A DNA stretch of 64,000 nt from Serpula lacrymans var. lacrymans S7.9 (Eukaryota > Basidiomycota > Agaricomycetes > Boletales > Serpulaceae), in assembly GCF_000218685.1 (NCBI RefSeq), contig NW_006763303.1, forward strand, positions 989,599 to 1,053,598, read 5' to 3'. The translations under genes were made by a program, and so were the position numbers. The notes beneath the pieces were generated by a model. That model was given only the letters and a program-made list of their open reading frames with translations, was not told the origin of the DNA and did no database searches. Within the stretch, counting starts at the first letter, position 1; each line of letters begins with the position of its first letter. Positions 43,637 to 54,892 of this stretch are shown here, piece by piece.

Positions 43637-46600
43637 ATGCTTGTTGTTGATTTCGGTTAGTTTGTTAGCTATGGGCTGTTTGGTGAAGGGCGCGAAGGGA
43701 AGACGGGGACAGTGGGTATATTGAGATAATAGTGTTTTCCCACCGCGATCATTGTGAATCGACCCTGTAGGTCGGTCTACCGGTGCCCTCGTCATTCGAT
43801 GGGGACCACATATCACGTATTTTGATTTATGTGGTTCCTACTCTCGAGTCAGCTTTCTTTCTTGAATACAATCTGTGTCCAGTCTACCTGTTGTCCAGCG
43901 ATAGCATTTGGACAGAAGTCCTGGGAAAAGATGTACACTCAGTGAGTCGCGACTTAGCACTGTAACTCAGTACTCAGTAGCAGACAGTGATTTGTAAATT
44001 GGATACTCAGGGCAGCTCCGGATCTGGCATATATGTCAGACCCGCAGGCCATGGTATGACGTTGGGAACGAGAGTCTGAGCCAAGGAGTGGGTGCGTGGA
44101 CTCCGATGTTGACAAACCATGTCCTTTTCATTGCAGCAGTCTGTCAACATCGCATCACGTACGTCCGCATATTTCCGTACTATTCTGATGCTTGTACTCA
44201 CCATGAACCCGATCAAACTCTCAATACATCAGAGCGACACGCCCTGTTTCCCGTGGATTGTCCACAGACTGTATGGGCAAAGCGGCGGCCTTCTCGTGCG
44301 GAAGTTCGTGGAAATACTGGTGCGCCTCAGCCCTTCAGGCTCATCTTTGCTGGATCATCAGACCTCAAGTCTCAGGCCTCATGAGTCGCAGTCGCAGCTA
44401 GATCCCGTCGGATCGACGACGGACGCCAACTTGGAAGTGTGCTAGTCTCCGTAAGCTTCCATGGAAGAAGGAAGGGCGATCTCACGCAAGTCCTGCTCAC
44501 CTCCAACTCATTTTCTTCTATCCTCTGTTGCATAAAATTCAAATGGCAGAAATTGTTCATTTTGTCTCGTCTCATACCAACTAAGGCCTGTCTTGAAGAA
44601 TGTCCGCAAGGCTTATACCTTTGTACGCTTTAGCTGGAGACCACCCGAGGATGCTAGTGTATGATCAGTGTGTGATGTATGAAGCGGCGAGTCCTCCCCC
44701 CTCCCTTGTGTAATACCTGCTAATCTTTGATATCTTCTTGAGATAGATGCCATTATCTACATCCGTATCAGCCGGGACGCTTTCCTCATGCTCGGTTATT
44801 TCCAACAACTACCAGCTCCTATTTCGTGATACTGTGCGAAACCCGACCTATCTGCATACCGTGCACTTCCGAATCCTGTCCTCGAGATCACTAATATTAT
44901 AAGTGTCGCGCACAGTCTCGCACAGTAGTATTATGCTTCGGCTCGGATGCTGAAAGCATATCCGACTAATAACGACGTAGACTATCCCCATTTGCATTGG
45001 CTCCGAGCAACGTCAGCGCTAGTGTCATTACTATTCAAGTTTGGCTAGCTGCGATTTTCAAGTAGGGGATAACATTTTTACTAAATGCTGTTCAACATTG
45101 TTTTTGCTGTTTCATGGATCTGCTACATTCAGTTCTTTCAGTTCTTTTCAATCACACACCTCGCCTGAATGAAACCATGCCCTGAACCTGTTTGAAATTC
45201 TCAACAGCTGTACAAATCACCTTCCCTATGCAACGTCTACACAACATTCAAGGCAAGTGCATTACTAGCGATGAGTGTGTGAGCACTGTCTGGCCCTGGA
45301 GCCCATCGTTGATAACGCTCTGATCGGGATGATAATATATTTCAGGTAAAATAAATAGCTTGTCAAGAAGCACCTCCAGGGTCGCCCAGAACTTGAACTT
45401 GCGTAGCAGTCCGCTAGCCAATTTCACTGGAACTGAACAAGTTGACTAACACCCAATCGCACCGACAAACCTTGGAATCAATGTCTCATCATTCTGCTTT
45501 GGCCGTAGCTTGCCTTGCCAAGCACCTACTAAACGCCACAAGGTTCTTGGGTGAGTGAGCAGTACTTTGAGTACCACTTACTTGGGAATATCACATCTCT
45601 TTTGGGGTACTTTGGATTGCCAAGCACCTAGTAATCGGCCCACTGGAGCTCAAGAGTCTCAATCCTATCTTACTCGCGTGAGTGGAACCTGAGTCGATGA
45701 AACCCTCTAACGCTCTCCTGGTACTGATAAACTAGACACATCCTTAAATTAAGCAACTGAATTACGTTGATACTTGAGCCAAGACATCTCGCGTAATGAA
45801 AGTTAGGTTCTATCTTCAAGCCAAGTTCACCGGTTCATATGCATATTTCCAATGTAAAAGAGAACAGAGCGATGGGTTTCGCAAAGGGAGATAGATGACA
45901 GCATTAGCGTTCAAAACCTGATTAGAGGATGGTATATCGATTACACAGACCTCTACAAATTGCGTAATATCATTAGCATTACGATACGAAAACGTTATAG
46001 GCAATGAACATACCCAGTAAGTAGCTAGATATCAATCTCTTTATATTTGATACGGCCACGATACACAGCAGGCAAGCCATGACCTAACGTCCTCACCTCA
46101 TGGCGCGGCTCGAGTCAAGTATCCGATGGCACCATTTACAGTGCTGTATATCTTCTGATAGATTACCTCGCTTACACGCTTCCCATCCCCACCGCCCGAT
46201 CCGATATGGCCCCATTGACATGGAAGTAAAAACGAAAAAAGCTCAAATAACTCACACTCACGGGAGAAGATGCCAAACAAGGAAATTGCAAGCCGCTGAC
46301 AGTGGTAGGTCCGCTAGGCGCAGATGGAACATGTAAGCGAAAAGGTCACGAAGTGAAGAAAGCAGAACCGAAACTCGTGGTGCAAGGAGAACTTGAAGAA
46401 CTGAAAGTATCCTTTAAGCTTGTACCTGGTAAAGGACATCTCAACCGGTGGAGTCAGGGGACAAGAGCTCCGGCCCGGACAAACATGGGCGTCAGGGGTA
46501 TAGTGACTGAGAACGCTGGGGATGCATGTGTTGACGCTCAGCACAACTCCTGACCTCGAGCTTCAGGGCAGAGGCTACTTTGAGCATTGTAGTTAACACA

Positions 46601-48554
46601 GGAGATTGTGAAACACCGTCAAGCAATCTTTCTTGTACTCGTCGTAACCACACTCAGAACGGTGTTATCTGAGCCGCATCAAAATCCTCATCAAGCTGGT
46701 CCAGGTTAGTCCAGGTTCTTGGATGGGACACTTGTTTGGTGAGGAGTTGATCGTCGGAGCTGGTGTGAAGACGTGACAGTGCTGGAGAAAAAGCGATACC
46801 CAAGCAGATACTAAAGAATCAGATCTGACAAAAGAAGTCCATTGTACCGAACGTTCATTCCGCTTAAGCGAGGATAAGCACGCCACGTGTAGAAATCAGC
46901 AGACCAGAAAGATGCTCGAATATCCATCTGCGGATACCAGAATTCATCTTTCATCTTCAACCAAAGAGCCAGAAACGACGATGCACTCACATTCACAATG
47001 AATCCGCTATAAGGAGAACCGGAGTTGATTGTCCACCGCGAAGCGCCACTGAGTAACCTTGAGTCCAGAGCAATGCAAATCGAGGTACTCCTCGAGACGT
47101 GTAAAAGCAGATGAGCGAAGCCTTCTTGCTTGGGAATATTTGAGAGTTCTGCCCTTCAGGAACAAGCCATACGCTATGATCGCGATCAGACCAAAGTTTC
47201 CTGTGACAGATTTATATTTAGACATTGTCAATCACATCTGTCATAACGATCGCAAGAGAGATACGTAGACATAATTGCCAACCAATGGCATCAATCGCGC
47301 AAGCACGATGTTCCAGGGTTAAGCGTCCGTGTCGCCAGTCGCGCGACTGGCAAATCTTTCGAAGAATGTTCCACGGAGATATGTGGGCCAGGAACAAGAA
47401 TACGATGCCCGGTAGCTGCGGGTAAGGCTGCAAAAACTGAATACGAGGTCCAGAGTACGTTCGATGACTCCCTGTATACGAAGTGCGTCTTTGGGTCTTT
47501 GATAGAAGAAGGTATCATGACACATTACGGGAATCAGCTGGAAGCATGGGGAAGCACGAAAATAGTAAGGAAAAAGGCAGAAAGTAGGAGAAAATGCGGC
47601 GAAAAAGGACTAGAGAAAAGACTAGGGAGAGTCTTTGCAGTCCGGCGGGAGCCAAGGATGCAAAATGAATTGATTGAGAAAATACGAATAGGGTAGATAA
47701 CAAAGAAGACATGCCGCAAAGAAGAGCGCTCAGGTAATAAGGAGTCAATATATCAGAGGTATGGTGCCATGAGTGGGATGACGAAATGACAGGGAGGATA
47801 CTTACGGGTGAGATGTTGCCGGAAAACAGAAAACGACCGGAAGACGAATTTACAAGCTCACGACGAGTAAGTTTAGTGACTGAATTCGGTGTTCGGGAAT
47901 TGGAAAGCACCTATGCACTGAGTTCGAAAACAGTAAGAACTTACGCAAAGATCATATCCGAAAGCATGTTGGTCGGATCCGGGTAAGCAGGAACTTGGCA
48001 GGATAATAAGTAAACACGTTTGAGGGGACTATGCATGGATGGTGTTGACGCGGTGAGTTAGCAGAACACTGCCGCATCGCAAGCTGTGGTCGTGAGTAAA
48101 AGAAGAGATTTACGTTGGAATCGGTTCAAGTGAACAAAGGAGAACATAGAGTGGGACCTGAGGGATGCATTGGACTGACAAAGGAGAGATGCATAAAGAA
48201 TAGCGGTGAAAGAGAAGAGAAAGGAGAGTGCATGAATCCGCCACTGCAATGTTCTGTCTCTTCAGCCACAGAGCGGCCACTGTGACCGGTGTGACGCGGC
48301 AGCACCGGCGAGCACCGGGAGACTGCCATATAGGGAGAGATGGCGGTGATCGCTAGAGGTGGCTCCGGGATCATTCCGGGTTTGATCTGAAAAAAACGAC
48401 CAAACGAGTGGCAAAGTTGTCTTAATACTCCTTCAATCCCATTCCTCGTCTATAAAGCCTTCGTTCCCAATGCTCGTCTTCTGCTAACCTCTCCTCCGCT
48501 CGTCGTCGTCCTTGACGTCCCCGACGCACTTCCCTCTTACCATACACCTCCAGT
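43637..48554. other. Long stretch without a confidently called gene
   Basis: Almost 5 kb. The left part (43640-45800) shows nothing beyond UTR-like AT-rich sequence and short frames. The right part has several minus-strand pieces that look partly coding and are bordered by GT/AG, such as RACAIDAIGWQLCLRISLAI (47300-47230), FGLIAIIAYGLFLKGRTLKY (47195-47130), ASRWTINSGSPYSGFIVN (47050-46996) and VPSAPSGPTTVSGLQFPC (46335-46280). They could be exons of one diverged minus-strand gene, but I could not assemble a continuous protein or recognise a family. The 5' UTR/promoter of the gene at 48555 occupies the last few hundred bases. Confidence 0.35.
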
Positions 48555-49394
48555 ATGTATACCCCCTCGTCGTCTTCCCAGCCCCGCCCCATCCTCAAGC
48601 GCTCCCAGTGCGCTCCCCCTGCCCACCATCGCTCTCTCTCTGCCGATAAACTTGTTCACTTCCCGCCCTCCCCCACCCTCACCCGCACGTTCTCTGCCCA
48701 CTCATCCACCGCATACGACAGGTCTCCTATTGTCGTTACCCCCAATTCGTGCGCGTTGCCAGAGCGTGGATGTCCAGGGCGCACATACACCCTTGAGGAG
48801 GAACGCTCTTCTTCTCCCATCCTCATGAAGAAGAAAGTGTCCAATAACGGTATTCATCTTCACCCCCGTGCCGTCCCTCCTCAACAGGATCCTTACGTTC
48901 GCCCATCGCATCTTCATTACCACCAAAACAATGCCGACGATGATTTCGAGCGTTCTCCTCGTTCCTCATCATCCCTCCCGCCCTTAATTCCCGACCTGTC
49001 TTCCTCAGAGTCGGACGAGAGTGATGGCTTCATCAGCCCTCCCCCTGAAGCATACCACCCCTCTCTTGTGCCTGCTCCGTCAATACCAAAGCCCCGCTCT
49101 CGCGGGGCTTCCATCATGTCCTCTGTCGCCAGCATGTCGGAGCAAGGCACTCCAAGTACTCCTACGCCTCTCTCCTTTTTGCCCCACCCTCCCTCGCCCG
49201 ACGATGCTCACAAATCTCGTCGTCGCAGGCAGCGGGATCGGTCACGCGAACGTGAGCGCGAAAGAGACAGTAAATACGACGTGCATGCTCATGAGGACAG
49301 GAAGAGCAGAGCGTCCTACAAGCCGCTTGGGTTGTATCAAGGTTTCTCAGCTTGCTCTATTGATGATTCGGCCGGTTGTTTGGGAGGGTTCTGA
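48555..49394 (+). CDS. Proline/serine-rich intronless protein, 279 aa
   Basis: A single uninterrupted frame with strongly C-rich codon choice, unlike the surrounding non-coding DNA. The protein is mostly disordered. An N-terminal block RPILKRSQ...DKLVHFPPSPTLTRTFSAHS and RSPIVVTPNSCALPERGCPG with RTY looks like the constrained part. Serine-rich acidic patches (SSSESDESDGF), proline-rich stretches and an R/E-rich basic segment (RRRRQRDRSRERERERD) follow. The KLVHF followed by PPSP resembles a short docking motif with a phospho-site. The end is GLYQGFSACSIDDSAGCLGG plus F. The family is unnamed to me; a regulatory or scaffold role is only a guess. Confidence 0.75.
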   Translation: MYTPSSSSQPRPILKRSQCAPPAHHRSLSADKLVHFPPSPTLTRTFSAHSSTAYDRSPIVVTPNSCALPERGCPGRTYTLEEERSSSPILMKKKVSNNGIHLHPRAVPPQQDPYVRPSHLHYHQNNADDDFERSPRSSSSLPPLIPDLSSSESDESDGFISPPPEAYHPSLVPAPSIPKPRSRGASIMSSVASMSEQGTPSTPTPLSFLPHPPSPDDAHKSRRRRQRDRSRERERERDSKYDVHAHEDRKSRASYKPLGLYQGFSACSIDDSAGCLGGF

Positions 49395-50179
49395 TATGTA
49401 TATATGATCTCACCATGGACATTGTGCATATTCTTTCATATAGATGAGCGGTTACGGTACGCAGCTAAAGCACTCGATTGATATTGTCGTTTTGCTTGTT
49501 ACCCTTAATACGATGTTTAGGTTCTTATCTGTTGTATTAGTTGACATAAGAATTTGCTTCACGTTAATTTTATCCGATTTTTTATGATTTTGGCTGTCTG
49601 CAGTGTTTTATTGTCGCGGGACTATTGGGAGTTCGTCTTGATTGATCAGTTACTTTGCTCCTAATCACTGCAGTGGTGTATGTAAGCGTCACGTCATTTC
49701 CCATGCCATTCATTCACTGACCCAGAAGAGCTAGTGCGTGGTGCTCGTGTTCGGCCGTCGCTGTTTCAGTACGCCGGGATGGGAAACACATTGGAACAAG
49801 TTCAGGCCCTTTCCTGGGATTGTGTTCTCTTTTGAGGTGAGCACTGGTCTTGATCCGATCTCTAGTCATGTTTCACCAGGTAACGATCATTCTCATCTCG
49901 TTGTATCTCCCCAACTTATGCCAGGTATACAGCTTGCTGTGTGGAAACCATGCCACTCGCATGCACAGGCAACGTACCTCCACTGGCACGAGACCGCGTT
50001 TTTACTGAGCTTTTTTCCCAGTTCAGTTCTAGTGGGCCCATGAATAATAACGTCGGGCCGTCGGGCCTCCGCAGGAAACTGACGCTGGTCACATTCAACT
50101 TCAGTTTCGAGGATAATATAACATCAACGTTTGGATTGGAACCAGTCACACGAATTCTAGTGCACCGTGCATCCACAGC
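49395..50179. other. Intergenic, no supported gene
   Basis: Contains the 3' UTR of the intronless gene and the upstream region of the aldo/keto reductase. A 101-aa frame at 49738-50043 has no recognisable content. Confidence 0.45.
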
Positions 50180-51657
50180 ATGTCGTTAACGCCCAGGTCT
50201 TTCAAGCTGAACACAGGGGCAAGCATTCCAGTGATCGGTAAACTTTAGAGCGCCTCAAAAAGCGCCTGCTTACTTATCTACCGTTAACACATAGGGTTTG
50301 GTGCGTGGGCCGGAAGAGATCCTGCCATTCAGGCAAAGGCGACCTCATGGATATTCGCCGCTATTCAAGCCGGATACAGACATCTAGACACAGCATGGAT
50401 ATATGGTGTGCATATTTTCGGATTACGGAACTCGCGTTAAGGAAGACATGCAGGTACGGAGAAGCCTGTAGGTGACGCCATAAAGGCCTCTGGGGTACCT
50501 CGCGAAAAGCTGTTCGTCACAACCAAACTTCCGTGAGTTTAACAGACACGTGTGGCCCCTCTGTCGTCAGTTATCAACGTCTCTAGATGGAATCATACAA
50601 AACGTGTGCAATGGTCAATAGACCAGAGTCTCAAGAACGCAAACCTAGACTATTTTGATCTGGTAAGTGCATAAACCTCGGGCGAGACTCAAACGGTGTG
50701 CTTCGTCTATTGTATTGTGCTGAATATCCTGTACGGATATATCCAGTATTTGATGCACTGGCCGCACTGTGTAGTTCATGATGGTGTGTGTGCACGCGCA
50801 TTCTAATTTTAGCCCCACCAATGTTGCTGAATACCGTTTTCTTTTTGCTACGGCAGAAAAAGAACCACGCCCTCGCGATCCAGATGGTCAGCTATTACTT
50901 GACGACACTGGTAATTTTAACGAGACCTGGGCCGAAATGGAGAAGGTTCTCGCCAGTGGTAAGGTGAAAGCTATCGGCGTCAGCAATTTTTCTATCAAGA
51001 CGTGAGGCAAACTATCATCTAATGTATGGCACAGTTCTATTGTTAATTATTATTCTATCCCTACACATCAATAGATTGGAACAACTTCTGACAACTGCAT
51101 CTATCCTTCCAGCTGCTAACCAAGTTGAGTAAGTGCACGATAGATGACTTCAAGCTGCGTGTTGCGTTTGAAACCATCACATTCGACAGGATGCATCCCT
51201 ATCTTGCACAGAACGACCTCCTAGCTTTCTGTAGGGAAAGAGGAATCCTGGTTACAGCTTACGCTCCCACCGGTACGATTATTTGTTGTGTGTAGTTGAT
51301 ACACATTTATAGTTCCTGCCCAGGGTACACGGTTGTGCGCGAAGATACGACAATTGCAGAGATTGCAGTTAAATATGGGGCAACTCCCACACAAATCATC
51401 CTTTCGTGGCACGTAGGTCGTGGAACAGTCGTCATTCCAAAGAGTGAGAATATTGAACGGCAGAAGGAAAACCTCGGGGTGTGTCACATCCCAATATCCA
51501 TCTTTTCTCACTGTCTAATACCAGGCATTAGATCCTTGTCTTACAGCCAGAAGATACTCAGCGAATAGATGATCTTGACAGGAACCAAAGGGTATGCAAT
51601 AAACCAGATGAAGTAGGAAAGGTATGGGGGTGGACAATGGACCGACTTGGGTGGTAA
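50180..51657 (+). CDS. Aldo/keto reductase
   Basis: Ten exons (50180-50237, 50295-50405, 50454-50532, 50587-50662, 50747-50783, 50857-51001, 51075-51128, 51190-51272, 51324-51478, 51547-51657) give 302 aa, the usual AKR length. It is an NAD(P)H-dependent carbonyl reductase with a TIM barrel. The tetrad is visible: Asp and Tyr in [12 protein letters not shown], Lys in [11 protein letters not shown], His in YLMHWPH. Cofactor-site motifs [21 protein letters not shown] and [16 protein letters not shown] (the NADPH-binding IPKS) follow. The exon 5/6 junction removes some of the loop seen in other AKRs and is the least certain splice; the junction before exon 10 was chosen to keep the [15 protein letters not shown] helix in frame. 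Substrate unknown. Confidence 0.87.
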
Positions 51658-52145
51658 ATGTGAGATAAACATTAATTATCTATGAATGGCTAAGATTGAT
51701 ATGGAGAATTGTGATTAAATGCAGAACGCCGACCGCATATAATCAGGATTATGGCCAGATCATTCAGTTCATTGAGTAAACATTGTTATATTGTTACATT
51801 TATCACAAAATGGTTTCGGTTTCTTCGGGAATAGTATGCAATGGGGGACAGATACATAGAACTATATAGCAACATTATGTCGTTTCGGAATGGCTGCTCT
51901 GAATATTTCAAAGAGATTCTCCCAATATGATAGCGAGCGGATTACTCATGCCAGAAATATCTCTATCGAGAATGTGGTTTTAATATTGATTAGTAACAGA
52001 GATTTCGGAGGGCGGTATGTGGGGCAAAGGAGGGCCATTCGCGTCGGACGCCTGCACTGGCACTTGACTATATGGATCAGATTTTTGATAGCGGGTCCGT
52101 GGCTATTGAAAAGACAGCATTCTGGAGAAACTTAGATCGTCAATG
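51658..52145. other. Intergenic between convergent genes
   Basis: Between the reductase (plus) and adenylate kinase 6 (minus). AT-rich, no coding frame supported; probably two overlapping terminator regions. Confidence 0.5.
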
Positions 52146-52818
52146 CTATCTTTGGTCACGATCCCTCAACCACGCCCTGATCCATTCTACGATGCGAGCT
52201 ACATTGGATTCCATGTCTTCTGTAGACTCGCTCTTGAGTTCCACGATGATTTCTTTGGCATACGATGCGCGCGCTTCCTCGAGAACCATCTCCATGATCT
52301 CCGCCTCGTTATTCTCTTGGATTTTCTTGAGGGAATAGCCACTAAGTAAATGAGTGTTACTTGGAACTGATGCTTCTGTAAGGACGAGATATAGCACGTA
52401 CCGTTTTTCTAGTCGCTCCCATAGTTGAGTATGATTACATTGAAGAACAACAACGAGATCAGCCCATCTCTCTGGGAAGACTTCACAACTGTGCCAATCA
52501 AGGATGATTCCACCTGATGTAACCAGTGGCTCTAATTCATCGAGTAGCTGTCGATGAAAATATGTATTAGGTCTTCATAATATCGGTAAACATCGGAATG
52601 GTAATCCTCACTTTGTCCTCGTCTACGGTATAGCTTTGCCAATCATCATCGTAATCCTCGTAGAGGCCATTGTCTTTTACTAACTGGCCCACATTTATAT
52701 GTTTCATTGTTATGGGCGCTTCCTCTGAAAGAAGCTGCGCATGAGTAGTCTTTCCAGTACCAGGGGTTCCAGTTATGACGATCACAGGTGCTTGCCTGCT
52801 TGGTGAGTCTGAAGCCAT
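52146..52818 (-). CDS. FAP7: Adenylate kinase isoenzyme 6 (FAP7)
   Basis: Three minus-strand exons (52818-52612, 52547-52402, 52341-52146) give 182 aa, matching the family. It acts as a nucleoside monophosphate kinase/ATPase and, in yeast, in final 18S rRNA maturation with Rps14. It shows the P-loop ITGTPGTGKTTHAQLL, HINVGQLVKDNGLYEDYDDD (the NMP region typical of FAP7), LEPLVTSGGIILDWHSCEVF with PERW (the family's DYHGCDFFPERW), and LWERLEKRGYSLKKIQENNE with AEI. The start is taken at MASDSPSR; an in-frame ATG four codons upstream (52830) is possible. It is divergent from the membrane-protein gene at 53525, with ~700 bp between them. Confidence 0.92.
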
Positions 52819-53524
52819 GTTGTTGATCAACTAATAGGAATATTTTGAGGAATACTTCTGAGACGAGCCAGACTTATTGGGAAGGCGCGGAATAAACCGC
52901 GCTGAAGCCACTTCCCAAACAAACATCTGGCTCGAGACTCACACCCACAAAATTACCGTGACATGGGTGTATCCCAAGTCTACCTCTCATAAATCTTTGC
53001 TATCTTTTTCCACTTTGAGGGTGTGGATGTCCGTTTTTTGACTTCCAGTATCGGTTTCATTTGATAGTACTCTTTCAATTCAATGCAACGTACTTCTTTG
53101 AGTTTACCGAGTCATAATTAATTTGGACCCACTGGCGGATTGCACGCGACAGTTTATCAAATCTGGTTACCTCCCAAGTTCAAGTAATTGTTACGGTTCA
53201 AGTCATGTTGTTGGGCTAAAGCTTGCAGCCATTGTTCTTCGACAAGACTTACGTCAGGGTGTTCGTAACCGCCATGAATCAAATACAATGGGGCCTTGTT
53301 TCAATAAACACCAGTCATGTCTCTACTAGTATCTTCCCAGTTTTTCATATATGCATTTGTCGCTCCTTCCCTTTCACCCATCTACTTCGACTTGATTTCC
53401 TCTGTCCCGGATATTTGTACGCTATCACGGTGCTGGTACACCCTTCGATCATCTCTAGGCTATCACTACTCAATCATTTCTCGTTATCTGGAGCCTCTGC
53501 GAGGACCTGCTCAAATTACATCTA

Positions 53525-54491
53525 ATGCTTCCTCCTCGTGCCTGTGAGCTCCCCGTTTACAATGTAGTTTTGCAATGACCCAGTAATGGCCATTCAGATG
53601 TTTTCATTGGTCTCAATGCTCTGCGTATCCTCAGCATCATTGCTCTACTACTGGTTTTCTCCAGTAGTATTGTTGTAATGGTTCATGACATTGAAGCGGT
53701 CAATCGATACGTGGCAGAATCAAGCAACGGTACCGAACCTATAGAATATGGTGATTACGACTACATTCCGTGAGCACCAACGAACTCGTGTATATAACAT
53801 TCTATTCACATACCTTTCTTCCAATATTTCAGAAACAGTACCGTTCCAAATCAACCAGCAGGGGCCTTTTGGGCAGTCCTCAATCGATTGCTAATTATTG
53901 GCCAAGTGGTGGTTTTGATTTTGTCGGAACTCGGTACGATTCTCTCCAACAATTCGCCAGTTCACTTCTCTTACACTCATGGCAGGGTGGCCATCTTCTT
54001 TTTTTATACGGTTCTTCCCCGTCCTTGGAAGAGACTTTGGAGTCGGTGCTTTGGGAGTGATTCAATGCTTGTAATGTCCTTGCGTCATTTTGCGTCTGGC
54101 TTTGTTCACCATTCGCTTCAGAATCGGTGCCTCCGTCCTTTCTCATTTTATCGATGGATTTGCGCTTGTTTCAGCATTTTTCTTGTTTTCCATCGGGTGC
54201 CTCAACATACTAGGTGGTCTCATATTTCGAGAGTCATCCAGGGCTAAACGTTCGATCACATCATGGCGTGAGAGATCAAAGAATGTCTTTGCGTCACCCA
54301 TCGGAGCCTTAGGTCGTCCTATCGCCACGATTTCTTCCATGTTTGATTCCAAAGAAAAATCATCGAACCGTTGTCCAACTTCACCACCCTCATTTACTGC
54401 CAAGGTGGGACACGGATTTGGGAGCATAGCTGGAAAAGCTGCCGCCAGCCAAGGTGCGTATTCAAGCAGAATTCATTATACCCATATTTAA
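53525..54491 (+). CDS. Small multi-pass membrane protein, conserved in basidiomycetes
   Basis: Five exons (53525-53543, 53598-53769, 53833-53933, 53986-54070, 54122-54491) give about 248 aa. The first exon codes only MLPPRA plus one base and is fixed by phase. Four hydrophobic spans are visible: ALRILSIIALLLVFSSSIVV, AVLNRLLIIGQVVVLILSEL, GVGALGVIQCLIGASVLSHF and FALVSAFFLFSIGCLNILGG. An extracellular loop between spans 1 and 2 carries two N-x-T/S sequons, and RESSRAKRSITSWRERSKNV begins a cytosolic tail. I associate this pattern with a fungal domain of unknown function (DUF7598-like), from memory. The very end could be altered by an unrecognised last intron. Confidence 0.72.
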
Positions 54492-54892
54492 TAGATTATG
54501 ATATAGGGTTCGTAATAAACAGGCCTGTCGAGTCCTTCCCTCGGCATTGAATCGAGCCAGTACCATGATCAAGCAAAGCATAATCTAGTTGTATTAGTCC
54601 CGTTGTATTTGAAGCACTGATGAATGTCCAATGAATATGCGTAAATCAGCTTTATCTTGTGTGGTATTCATGCATGATCTTATGTACATGCATCAATTCG
54701 TCCATATTTATCCTGAGATGAAGATATTTTTAAGATGTTCACGGTATGGTATGAGCATAGTACTTCTCAATTTGACAGCCAGTACAATTACATATCTTCG
54801 AGCAATATTTAGATAACAACCAGATCATCCTCCAAGTTATTCTAGCACCCCATACAAGTCACAGTGTTGAACTTTTACTGCAATTGAGAAAT
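54492..54892. other. Intergenic between convergent genes
   Basis: AT-rich, no coding content recognised; terminators of the membrane protein gene and of the MFS transporter. Confidence 0.5.

Noticed and set aside
49738..50043. 101-aa open frame upstream of the aldo/keto reductase
   Set aside because: No resemblance to any family and no connection to the reductase exons. The reductase has a sound start at 50180.
53123..53520. Upstream coding frames for the small membrane protein
   Set aside because: The frames 53123-53329 and 53223-53525 show no homology. The short first exon at 53525-53543 gives a clean start and phase.
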